Positions 8,238 to 15,877 of a stretch of 64,000 bases of DNA are shown piece after piece. The notes under the pieces were generated by a model. It saw nothing but the letters and a program-made list of their open reading frames with translations. It was not told the DNA's origin and searched no databases. The stretch lies in contig JAHBYP010000007.1 of assembly GCA_019635875.1 (NCBI GenBank), positions 1-64,000 on the forward strand, written 5' to 3'. How positions within the stretch are numbered: the first letter of the stretch is position 1; each line of letters begins with the position of its first letter. The position numbers and the translations under genes were made by a program. The stretch is from Alphaproteobacteria bacterium. Lineage in GTDB: Bacteria > Pseudomonadota > Alphaproteobacteria > Reyranellales > Reyranellaceae.

Positions 8238-9029
8238 TCACCTCCCCTTGAAGACAGGCTTGCGCTTCTCCATGAAGGCGCGGCGGCCTTCCTGGTAGTC
8301 CTCGCTGTCGAAGCATTCCACCGCCATGCGCTCGAGCCTGGCGTGATCCTGCTTCGACTCGGGCTTGGCGATCTCGCGCGCGGATGCTTTCGCGAGCGCG
8401 ATGGTCAGCGGCGCGTTCTCGCCGATCGCCTGGGTGATCCTGCCGACCATGGCGTCGAGCTCGGCGTCGGTCGCGGCGACGCCGTGCACCAGGCCCATCT
8501 CGGCGGCTTCCCTGCTGGAGTACTGCTTGGCGGTGAACAGGAACTCCATCGCCCGCGGCAGGCCGACGATGCGCGACAGCCGTTCGATGCGCAGGAAGCC
8601 GTAGCCCAGCCCGAGCTTCGCCGCCGGCACGCCGAAGCGCGCCGCCTCGTTGCAGTAGCGCAGGTCGCAGCAGGCGGCGAGGTTCATGCCGCCGCCGATG
8701 CAGTAGCCGTTGATCTTGGCGATGGTCGGCTTGGGGAAGTTGTAGAGCGCCTCGTAGCCGTCCTTGGAGATCGCGTCGTAGCGCACCTGCGCCTCGGCGT
8801 TGGCGCGCTCGCTCTCGAACTTCGAGATGTCGGCGCCCGACACGAAGGCCTTGCCGCCGGTGCCGCTGACCACGACGCAGCGGATCTCGGGATCCTGCGC
8901 GAAGTCGCCCAGCACGCCGACCATGCGCTCCCACATGTCGAGCGACACGGCGTTGAGCTTGGCCGGGTTGTTGAAGACCACGTGGCCGACATGGCCGTCG
9001 CGGTGTCCGAAAAGCTTCTGGTCCTGCAT
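8238..9029 (-). CDS. enoyl-CoA hydratase/isomerase family protein
   Basis: 263 residues with the crotonase fold. Visible signatures are the oxyanion-hole segment GKAFVSGADISKFES and the second CoA-binding/oxyanion segment AKINGYCIGGGMNLAACCDLR. The C-terminal SEDYQEGRRAFMEKRKPVFKG is the usual trimerisation tail. ATG 9029 is preferred over ATG 9044 because GGAGGAA lies 7-8 bases before it and inside the longer reading. First gene of a two-gene unit with the CoA-transferase. It starts divergently from the importer unit at 9128, leaving about 98 bases for both promoters. Confidence 0.9.
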   Translation of the reverse strand: MQDQKLFGHRDGHVGHVVFNNPAKLNAVSLDMWERMVGVLGDFAQDPEIRCVVVSGTGGKAFVSGADISKFESERANAEAQVRYDAISKDGYEALYNFPKPTIAKINGYCIGGGMNLAACCDLRYCNEAARFGVPAAKLGLGYGFLRIERLSRIVGLPRAMEFLFTAKQYSSREAAEMGLVHGVAATDAELDAMVGRITQAIGENAPLTIALAKASAREIAKPESKQDHARLERMAVECFDSEDYQEGRRAFMEKRKPVFKGR

Positions 9030-9127
9030 GCCGATTTCCTCCATCGGCGGCGGTTATAGCGCAGCCGGCGTGCTTTGGGCCGCCCAATCCTGATATGACA
9101 GGCTCAACGAGAGCGTGGGGAGGCGAC

Positions 9128-10192
9128 GTGGCATCCGTCGAGCTCAGGAACTTGACCCGGCGGTTCGGCGCCACGGCGGCGGTCGACGACGTCTCGCTGC
9201 GCATCGAGCACGGCCAGCTGGTCTGCCTGCTGGGCCCCTCGGGCTGCGGCAAGACCACCACCCTGCGCCTGATCGCCGGCTTCATCGAGCCGTCGGCCGG
9301 CGAGATCGTGGTGGGCGAGAAGGTGGTCTCCTCGGCGGCGCGCACCGTGCCGCCCGAGGGCCGCAACATGTCGATGATCTTCCAGAGCTACGCGCTGTGG
9401 CCGCACATGACGGTGGCGCAGAACGTCGCCTATGGCCTGAAGCTGCGCAAGTTCGATGCGGCCACCATCGCCGGCAAGCTCGACGCGATCCTGAGCACGA
9501 CCCGGCTCAAGCCGCTGGCCGAGCGCTATCCCGCCGAGCTCTCCGGCGGCCAGCAGCAGCGCGTCTCGCTGGCGCGCGCCCTGGTGGTCGAACCCGAGAC
9601 CCTGCTGCTCGACGAGCCGCTCAGCAACCTCGACGCCAACCTGCGCGAGGAGATGCGTTTCGAGATCCGCCGCCTGCACGACCAGTACCGCTACACCACG
9701 GTCTACGTCACCCACGACCAGGCCGAGGCGATGACCACCGCCGACCTGATCGCCGTGATGAATCAGGGCACGGTCGAGCAGCTGGGCTCGCCCGAGGAGG
9801 TCTATTACCGGCCGTCATCGGAGTTCGTCGCGCGGTTCATCGGCGGCAGCAACATCCTGCGCGGCCTTGCCGCCGACCAGGCGCGGGTGATGATCGCCGG
9901 GGTGGCGCTGCTCACCTCCGGCCTGGCGCTCGAGCCCGGCCGGGAGGTGCCGGTGTCGATCCGCCAGCACGCCATCCGTCTGCTGGGCGCGGCGCCCGAC
10001 GCCAGCCTCGGCAATGTCCTGCCGGCCACCGTGACGCGGCAGATCTTCCTCGGCGCGACGCGTGACTTCTTCCTGACATTGCAGGACGGCACCGAGCTGC
10101 GGGTGACGGCGCCGCCCGAGCCGGCCATTGCGCCGGGCACGGCGGTCTGGCTCCATCTGCCGGCGGAGCATTGCCGGGCGCTGGCAAGGTGA
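9128..10192 (+). CDS. ABC importer ATPase (Fbp/Pot type)
   Basis: 354 residues. Nucleotide-binding domain with Walker A GPSGCGKTT, Q-loop IFQSYALWPHM, signature LSGGQQQRVSLARAL, Walker [13 protein letters not shown] and H-loop YVTHDQAEA, followed by a TOBE-like C-terminal regulatory domain (about residues 240-354). GTG 9128 is chosen because GGGGAGG sits 4 bases upstream; an ATG at 9095 has no such site. This subfamily (FbpC/PotA/PhnT-like) energises uptake of iron, polyamines or small organic ions. It opens the operon-like run with the binding protein (10210) and the permease (11455). The repeat between binding protein and permease does not break the direction of transcription. Confidence 0.92.
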   Translation: MASVELRNLTRRFGATAAVDDVSLRIEHGQLVCLLGPSGCGKTTTLRLIAGFIEPSAGEIVVGEKVVSSAARTVPPEGRNMSMIFQSYALWPHMTVAQNVAYGLKLRKFDAATIAGKLDAILSTTRLKPLAERYPAELSGGQQQRVSLARALVVEPETLLLDEPLSNLDANLREEMRFEIRRLHDQYRYTTVYVTHDQAEAMTTADLIAVMNQGTVEQLGSPEEVYYRPSSEFVARFIGGSNILRGLAADQARVMIAGVALLTSGLALEPGREVPVSIRQHAIRLLGAAPDASLGNVLPATVTRQIFLGATRDFFLTLQDGTELRVTAPPEPAIAPGTAVWLHLPAEHCRALAR

Positions 10193-10209
10193 CGCGGGAG
10201 GATCAGGCC

Positions 10210-11274
10210 ATGACGAAGAAGACGTTGTCGCGGCGCAGCCTGCTGCAGGGCTCGGCGCTGCTTGCCGCTGGCGCGATCGCCACACCGGTACGCGGCGCGC
10301 CGCCCGAGGCGCAGAAGATCACGCCCGCCCTGATCGAGGCGGCGAAGAAGGAGGGCAAGCTCTCCTGGTACACCTCGGTCGACCTGCCGGTGGCGGAGCG
10401 GATCGGCAAGGCCTTCGAGGCGCGCTATCCCGGCATTGCCGTGCGCGTGCAGCGCTCCGGCGCCGAGCGCATCTACCAGCGCATCGGCCAGGAGTACGCG
10501 GCGAAGATCTACAACGTCGACGTGGTCAACAGCTCCGACGCCGCGCACCTGATCGTGTGGAAGCGCGACGAGCTGCTGGCGCCCTATTTGCCCGAGGACG
10601 TGGCGCAGCATTACCCGGCGGCCCATCGCGACGCCGACGGCATGTACGCGACCTGGCGCATCACGCTTTCGCCGATCGCCTACAACACCCGCCTGGTGAA
10701 GGCGGAGGACGCGCCCAAGGGTTTTAGCGACCTGCTCGACGCGAAGTGGACGGGCAAGATCGTCAAGGCGCATCCCGGCTACAGCGGCACGATCATGACC
10801 GCCACCCAGCAGCTTTCGCGCGACCTCGGCTGGGAGTTCTTCGAGCGCCTGGCCAAGCAGCGCATCATGCAGGTGCAGTCCGCCGCCGATCCGCCGAAGA
10901 AAGTTGTGCTGGGCGAGCGCGCGGTGATGGCCGACGGCACGGAATACGTCTGCTCGCTGATGAAGGCCAAGGGCGAGCCGATCGAGATCGTCTATGCCAG
11001 CGAGGGCACACCGCTGATCACCGGCCCGTCGGCGATCTTCAGGCGCGCACCCAATCCCAACGCGGCGCGGCTGTTCCATTCCTGGTCGATGTCGGCCGAG
11101 GCGCAGCAGCTCAACGTCGAGATCGGCGCGCTGCGCACGGTGCATCCGCAGGTCAAGGCCTTCCCCGGCCGGCCGGCGCTCAAGGACGTCAAGCTGCTGC
11201 GCGAGGACGCCGCGGCGGTGGCCAAGGATGCCGAGCGCATCAAGGAACGCTACGTCCAGCTGTTCAAGGTGTGA
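10210..11274 (+). CDS. Tat-exported extracellular solute-binding protein
   Basis: 354 residues. The N-terminus has a twin-arginine signal, LSRRSLLQGSALLAAGAIA, with a cleavage region around VRGAPPEAQ, implying export of a folded, possibly cofactor- or metal-loaded protein. The mature part is a type 2 periplasmic binding protein of the FbpA/spermidine family (KLSWYTSVDLPVAERIGKAFE; WSMSAEAQQLN near the end). ATG 10210 follows GGGAGGATCAGGCC, a good site. It sits between its ATPase (18 bases upstream) and permease. The ligand is unknown: FbpA-like proteins bind ferric ion, but members of this fold also bind thiamine, phosphonates and other small anions. Confidence 0.88.
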   Translation: MTKKTLSRRSLLQGSALLAAGAIATPVRGAPPEAQKITPALIEAAKKEGKLSWYTSVDLPVAERIGKAFEARYPGIAVRVQRSGAERIYQRIGQEYAAKIYNVDVVNSSDAAHLIVWKRDELLAPYLPEDVAQHYPAAHRDADGMYATWRITLSPIAYNTRLVKAEDAPKGFSDLLDAKWTGKIVKAHPGYSGTIMTATQQLSRDLGWEFFERLAKQRIMQVQSAADPPKKVVLGERAVMADGTEYVCSLMKAKGEPIEIVYASEGTPLITGPSAIFRRAPNPNAARLFHSWSMSAEAQQLNVEIGALRTVHPQVKAFPGRPALKDVKLLREDAAAVAKDAERIKERYVQLFKV

Positions 11275-11327
11275 GCATGGCCGCGCCACGCCAGCGCCGC
11301 TTCAGGGCATGAGGGCTGACGCTCTTG

Positions 11328-11452
11328 CCTTCCCCCGGAGGGGGAAGGTGCCCGAAGGGCGGAAGGGGGATGCTGAAGACGAACGCGAGAGTCCGTCTTC
11401 GACATCCCCCTTCCGTCGCGCGGCGCGCGCCACCTTCCCCCTCCGGGGGAAG
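11328..11452. repeat. family A palindromic repeat, copy 4
   Basis: Complete copy, including GGTGCCCGAAGGGCGGAAGG and the terminal arms. Its last arm, GGGGGAAG, ends 2 bases before ATG 11455 of the permease, or 14 before ATG 11467, so the repeat appears to provide ribosome-binding sequence. Confidence 0.88.
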
Positions 11453-11454
11453 CT

Positions 11455-13149
11455 ATGGGTCGTTCGATGACCCGCACGCTCGACTTCTCGCGCCCCGTGC
11501 TGATCGCGTTCATCGCGATCCTCTGCGTGCTGATCGTGCTGCCGCTGGCGTGGCTGGTGATCTTCAGCCTCGGCGACCGCCAGGGCGGCATGACGATCGA
11601 CAATTTCGTCACGCTGTTCGGCGATCCCAGCTTCGCCGGGCCGCTGATGACCACCCTGATCATCGCCACCTCGGTCGGCGCGATATGCTGCCTGGTCGCG
11701 GCACCGCTGGGCTGGCTGGTGGCGCGCACCGACATGCCGCTGCGGCGCACGGTGCGCGTGCTGGTCATGGCCTCGCTGGTGACGCCGCCCTTCGTCGGCG
11801 CCATCGCCTGGGAGATGCTGGCGGCGCCCAACAGCGGCCTGCTCAACCAGCTCTACCGCATCCTCACCGGCGCGCCGCCCGACCAGGCGCTGCTCGACAT
11901 CTACTCGCTCAGCGGCCTGATCTTCGTCATCGCCTGCTACACCTTCCCCTACGTCTTCATCCTCGTGTCCAACGCGCTCGACCGCATGCCCGGCGAGCTC
12001 GAGGACGCATCCTCGATGCTGGGCGGCGGGCGCTGGCAGACCGCCCGGCGCATCACCGTGCCACTGGCGCTGCCGACCCTCGTCGCCGGCGCGCTGGTCG
12101 CCTTCCTACAGGCGCTGAACCTCTTCGGCTCGCCGGCGATCCTCGCCCTGCCGGCCGGCTTCCACACGCTCACCACCAAGATCTGGAGCCTGTTCCAGTT
12201 CCCGCCCAAGCCCGAGCTGGCCGCCGCCGCGGCCCTGCCGCTGCTCGTGCTGACCATCGTGCTCCTGCGCACGCAATCCTGGATCCTCGGGCGGCGCGGC
12301 TACAGCGTCGTCGGCGGCAAGTACGGCGCGCCGCGCGTCGTGCGGCTGGGCGCGCTCAAATGGCCGGCGCTGGCCTTCGGCCTGACCGTGCTGATGATGC
12401 CTGTCGTGCTGCCCTACCTGGCATTGCTCAACACCGCATTCTCGCGCATCGCCTCGCGGCTGATCTCGTTCGACACCGTCACCCTGCACAACGTCCACTT
12501 CACCTTCTTCGAGCTCAGCTCGACCATGCCGGCGCTGAAGAACACCTTCCTGCTGGCGGTGCTGTCGGCGACGCTCTGCGCGCTGCTCGCGCTGGTGATT
12601 GCCTATGTCGTGGCGCGGCAGGCGGCGCGCGGCCATCGCGCGCTGGGCTTCCTCGCCACCGCGCCGCTGGCGATCCCCGGCATCGTGCTGGGCGTCGGCC
12701 TGTTCCTGAGCTACACGCGCCCGCCGCTGCAGCTCTACGGCACGCTGTGGATCCTGCTGCTGGCCTATATCACCATCGAGCTGCCGGCGGCCTATCAGCA
12801 GCTGCGCTCGGCCTTCCATGCCGTGCATCCCGAGCTCGAGGAGGCCAGCCGCATCCTCGGCGCCACGCGGCTGGGCGCGCTGCGCGACGTCACCGCGCCA
12901 TTGCTGCGCTCCGGCGTGATCGCCACCTGGTGCATCATCTTCGTCGCCGTGATACGCGAGCTGTCGGCGGCGGTGATCCTCTTCACGTCGGAGACCAAGG
13001 TGGTGTCGGTGCTGATCTTCGACCTCAAGGAAAGCGGCGACATCGGCGCCATCGCGGTGCTGAGCCTGGCCATGATCCTGACCACCACGGGCGTCATCGT
13101 CGTCGCCAACCGGGCGGGCGGCAGCTGGCGGGAGGCCGCGAGGGCATGA
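11455..13149 (+). CDS. ABC importer permease, duplicated (FbpB-like)
   Basis: 564 residues with two consecutive permease halves of about six membrane helices each. Each half has an EAA-type coupling loop: ELEDASSMLGGGRWQTARRI in the first, ELEEASRILGATRLGALRDV in the second. This tandem arrangement is typical of FbpB-type permeases. Together with the ATPase (9128) and the Tat-exported binding protein (10210) it forms a complete importer. ATG 11455 lies right behind a family A repeat; ATG 11467 (MTRTLDF) is an alternative start. The gene ends 7 bases before the flavoprotein at 13157, which strongly suggests co-transcription of transport and redox genes. Confidence 0.92.
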   Translation: MGRSMTRTLDFSRPVLIAFIAILCVLIVLPLAWLVIFSLGDRQGGMTIDNFVTLFGDPSFAGPLMTTLIIATSVGAICCLVAAPLGWLVARTDMPLRRTVRVLVMASLVTPPFVGAIAWEMLAAPNSGLLNQLYRILTGAPPDQALLDIYSLSGLIFVIACYTFPYVFILVSNALDRMPGELEDASSMLGGGRWQTARRITVPLALPTLVAGALVAFLQALNLFGSPAILALPAGFHTLTTKIWSLFQFPPKPELAAAAALPLLVLTIVLLRTQSWILGRRGYSVVGGKYGAPRVVRLGALKWPALAFGLTVLMMPVVLPYLALLNTAFSRIASRLISFDTVTLHNVHFTFFELSSTMPALKNTFLLAVLSATLCALLALVIAYVVARQAARGHRALGFLATAPLAIPGIVLGVGLFLSYTRPPLQLYGTLWILLLAYITIELPAAYQQLRSAFHAVHPELEEASRILGATRLGALRDVTAPLLRSGVIATWCIIFVAVIRELSAAVILFTSETKVVSVLIFDLKESGDIGAIAVLSLAMILTTTGVIVVANRAGGSWREAARA

Positions 13150-13156
13150 GCGAGAC

Positions 13157-14023
13157 ATGAGCGAGATCTGGGACGTCGTCGTGATCGGTGCCGGCCCGGC
13201 GGGCCTGCGGGCCGCCGCCGTCGCGGCCAGGGCCGGGGCGCGGGTGATGTGCATCGACAAGCTCGGGCCGGGCGGCCTGATGATGAATCTCGGCGAGATC
13301 CACGATGCGCCGGCGGAGGCCGCGGACATGACCGGGCCGGACTTCATCGCCGCGCTGCTCGACCAGGCCACCGAGGCCGGCGTCGAGATGGGCTTCGGCG
13401 AGGTCACGGCATTGAACCCCGGTGCGACCTGGTCGGTGATCGCCGACGAGACGCATGCCGCGCGCGCGGTGATCGTCGCCTCGGGTCTCAGCCATGGCAC
13501 GCTCGGTCTGGCCGAGGAGGAACGCTACCTCGGGCAGGGCATCTCGCACTGCGCCGCCTGCGACGGGCCGCTCTACGCCGGCCAGCCGGTGGTCGTGGTC
13601 GGCGGAGAGGGCTGGGCGGTGCAGGAAGCGCGCGAGCTCGCCGGCATGGTCGGCTCCGTCACGGTCATTGCCGAGGCGGCGCCGTCGCTGCCCAACGTCA
13701 CCGCCATGCCCGGCCGCATCATCGCGCTCGATGGCGACGACGGCCTGCGGGGGCTGGTGATCGAGCGCGGCGGGCAGACCATGCGGCTGGAGACGCGCGC
13801 GCTCTTTCCCTATGTCGGCCGCAAGCCGGCCTGCGGCTTCGTCGCCGCCGAGCGCGATGCCGCGGGCGCGCTGGTCGTCGGCGCCGATGGCGCGACCTCG
13901 GCGCCGGGCCTGTTCGCGGCCGGCGACGTGCGCTCGGGCGCGCCCGAAACCATCGCGCAGGCGCTGGCCGATGCGGAGAAGGCCGGCGCTGCCGCTGCCG
14001 CCTGGGCCGCTTCTCATCGCTGA
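13157..14023 (+). CDS. thioredoxin-reductase-like FAD/NAD(P)H disulfide reductase
   Basis: 288 residues, slightly shorter than bacterial TrxB (about 310-320). FAD motif VVVIGAGPAGLRAA near residues 7-20, redox-active pair Cys132-Ala-Ala-Cys135-Asp in SHCAACDGPLY, nucleotide motif VVVVGGEGWAVQEA near 145-158, and the final FAD-binding segment APGLFAAGDVRSG. The usual GxGxxxxE motif is altered to GGEGWAVQE. It reduces a disulfide or, given the neighbour, possibly a selenenylsulfide at NAD(P)H expense. Its position between an importer and the UGSC selenoprotein gene at 14257 makes that protein the natural candidate partner instead of thioredoxin; this is inference. Confidence 0.88.
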   Translation: MSEIWDVVVIGAGPAGLRAAAVAARAGARVMCIDKLGPGGLMMNLGEIHDAPAEAADMTGPDFIAALLDQATEAGVEMGFGEVTALNPGATWSVIADETHAARAVIVASGLSHGTLGLAEEERYLGQGISHCAACDGPLYAGQPVVVVGGEGWAVQEARELAGMVGSVTVIAEAAPSLPNVTAMPGRIIALDGDDGLRGLVIERGGQTMRLETRALFPYVGRKPACGFVAAERDAAGALVVGADGATSAPGLFAAGDVRSGAPETIAQALADAEKAGAAAAAWAASHR

Positions 14024-14031
14024 CAATCTTA

Positions 14032-14158
14032 CCTTCCCCCGGAGGGGGAAGGTGCCCAAAGGGCGGAAGGGGGATGTCGAAGACGAACGTAGGAGTCCAT
14101 CTTCGACATCCCCCTTCCGTCGCGCTGCGCGCGCCACCTTCCCCCTTCGGGGGAAGGG
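14032..14158. repeat. family A palindromic repeat, copy 5
   Basis: Complete copy between the flavoprotein and the selenoprotein gene, with both outer hairpins and the inner GTCTTCGACATCCCCC-type stem (here with one change, CATCTTCGAC). It ends about 100 bases before ATG 14257. Confidence 0.88.
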
Positions 14159-14256
14159 AAGACCTTGCGGGGCAGGGCTTCGCCGGGCGCACTTGTCAGG
14201 GCGCGCCGCAGGGTCGAAAGTCCCGGCACCACGAACCATCCGGGAGGAAGGTCGGC

Positions 14257-14778
14257 ATGAAGATCGTCAACCCCAGCTTCGGCCTGTCGGCCACCGGCGG
14301 CGAGAAGATGGCCACCGCGGCGGTCGACTGGCTGCGCGATCCGATCGCGCTGGTCACCAACGCCAAGCCCAACGCGCGCGAGCTGCTCGACGGCATCCGC
14401 ACCAAGCTCGGCGCGATCCGGCCGATCGACAATATCGACTTCCTCGGCAAGGACAGCGCCAGCCAGCCGGCGCCCTCCGCGCTGTATGACGAGGTCGCCA
14501 GGAACTACAAGGCGGCGCTCCTCGCCATAGCCGATTGAGGCTCCTGTTCATCGTGGAGTTTCCACGACAGCGTCGAACTGGAGAAGAAGGGCGTCACGGC
14601 CTACGTGATCGCCACCGAGACGTTCAAGTCGCTGGTTCTTGCGCAGGCCAAGGCGCGCAAGATCACCCCGCGGCTGATCGTCGTGAAGCATCCCATCGGC
14701 GGCCTCAATGCCCAGGAGCTCGCCGAGCGCATCGAGACCGCCACCGCCGGCCTGACCAAGGTCATGAGCGGCGGCTGA
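14257..14778 (+). CDS. UGSC-family selenoprotein (in-frame TGA = Sec94)
   Basis: Reading TGA 14536-14538 as selenocysteine gives one continuous protein of 173 residues; reading it as stop gives 93 residues and orphans a perfectly coding 79-residue continuation. The residues at and after the TGA are U-G-S-C (Sec94, Cys97) followed by SSWSFHDSVELEKKG, the diagnostic region of the UGSC (seleno)protein family, some of whose members carry Cys in place of Sec. The N-terminal half (MKIVNPSFGLSATGGEKM) precedes the motif; the C-terminal half is alpha/beta with VTAYVIATETF and PRLIVVKHPIGGLN. ATG 14257 follows GGGAGGAAG. No signal peptide, so cytoplasmic. UxxC motifs are normally redox or nucleophilic centres; the adjacent thioredoxin-reductase-like gene fits. 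The reaction is not known to me. Confidence 0.88.
14539..14570 (+). promoter_or_regulatory. SECIS-like selenocysteine insertion hairpin
   Basis: Directly 3' of the TGA the mRNA can fold into an upper stem CGUGG (14552-14556) / CCACG (14562-14566) closed by loop AGUUU, and a lower stem CUGU (14544-14547) / ACAG (14567-14570) separated by an unpaired UCAU on the 5' side. Counting the U of UGA as 1, loop bases G and U fall at positions 23 and 24, the same positions as the SelB-contacting loop G and U of the E. coli fdhF element. The unpaired UCAU includes a U next to the stem, comparable to the bulged U there. Confidence 0.78.
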
Positions 14779-14801
14779 CTTGAAGTGAGTGACGGAACGC
14801 C

Positions 14802-15860
14802 ATGACCGATACGTCCCAGGCCGATCCCGCCGACGCCGAACTCATCGACGTCGGCGACGTCGACGTCGCGGCGTTCAACGACTATGCGGTGCAGCAGGGC
14901 TGGAGCGACGGCATGCCGCTCTATATCCCCACCGAGGCGGCGGTCGAGAAGTTCGTCGCGGTCTGTCGCGGCGACAACCGGCCGTTCCTGCCGGTCTCGC
15001 CGCGCTCGGTGGTGCCGACCCTGCAGAGCCTCGCCGCCAACGCGGTGATGGCCGGCTGCAAGCCGGAATATTTCCCGGTGGTCACCGCGGCGCTGCACGC
15101 CGTGCTGAACCCGGACTACAACCTGCACGGCACGCTGGCGACGACGCATCCCTGCGCGCCGATGCTGCTGGTCAGCGGGCCGATGCGGCACACGCTGAAG
15201 ATCAATTGCGGCAGCAACTGCTTCGGCCAGGGCTGGCAGGCCAACGCCACCATCGGCCGCGCGCTGGGCCTGATCCTGCTCAACGTCGGCGGCGCCAAGC
15301 CGGGCGAGATGGATCGCTCGACCCAGGGTTCGCCGGCGAAGTTCACCTTCTGCTTCGGCGAGAACGAGGAAGAGAGCCCGTGGGAGCCCTACCACGTGCG
15401 CCGCGGCTTCAACGCGAAAGACAGCGTGGTGACGGCGATGGCCGGCGAGGCGCCGCACAACATCAACGACCACGGCAGCACCTCGGGCGACGGCATCATC
15501 ACGACCATGGCCGGCACGATCGGGCAGGTCGGCGCCAACACGATCTACGGCAAGGGTCCGTACTTCGTGGTGGTCGGACCGGAGCATGCCGCGACCCTGG
15601 CGCGCGACGGCTACACCATCGAGAGCATGCAGGCCGCGATCCACGAGCGGTCCAAGGTGCACGTCGACCGCGTCTCGAAGGAAAACCAGCGGGAGTACGC
15701 GGGGTCGAACCGCCCGCGGCAGGGCGACTACTACTACATCGCGCCCACCCCGCAGGACATCCACATCCTGGTGGCCGGCGGGCCGGGCAAGCACTCCGCC
15801 TTCATCCCGTCCTTCGGTGGCACCACCGTCAGCTCGGTGCGCGTCGCGCCGCCGACCTGA
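14802..15860 (+). CDS. UGSC-associated protein, paralogue 1, unknown function
   Basis: 352 residues, no signal peptide or membrane helix. I do not recognise a characterised family. It starts 23 bases after the selenoprotein stop and is clearly paralogous to the next gene: both carry VMAGCKPEYFPVV / VLAGCRPAELPLVV, a block around NCGSNCFGQG / NAGTNMLGPG, then IGRALGLILLNVGGA / IGRAVALVLRNIGGA, KFTFCFGE / KYTFCFAE, and the C-terminal DIHILVAGGPGK / DIHIIVAGGAGA. This copy has two extra cysteines (CGSNC) absent from the second. The Gly-rich C-terminus resembles a phosphate- or nucleotide-binding loop, but that is only a resemblance. Position suggests it works with the selenoprotein, for example as the enzyme whose catalytic cycle the UxxC centre restores. 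Confidence 0.85.
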   Translation: MTDTSQADPADAELIDVGDVDVAAFNDYAVQQGWSDGMPLYIPTEAAVEKFVAVCRGDNRPFLPVSPRSVVPTLQSLAANAVMAGCKPEYFPVVTAALHAVLNPDYNLHGTLATTHPCAPMLLVSGPMRHTLKINCGSNCFGQGWQANATIGRALGLILLNVGGAKPGEMDRSTQGSPAKFTFCFGENEEESPWEPYHVRRGFNAKDSVVTAMAGEAPHNINDHGSTSGDGIITTMAGTIGQVGANTIYGKGPYFVVVGPEHAATLARDGYTIESMQAAIHERSKVHVDRVSKENQREYAGSNRPRQGDYYYIAPTPQDIHILVAGGPGKHSAFIPSFGGTTVSSVRVAPPT

Positions 15861-15877
15861 ACGATGGCCACTTCCTG

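Noticed and set aside
14536-14538. TGA in the selenoprotein gene read as a nonsense mutation
   Set aside because: The frame after it is fully coding, begins with the family's Gly-Ser-Cys motif and is followed by a SECIS-like hairpin with correctly placed loop bases; decay is a poorer explanation.
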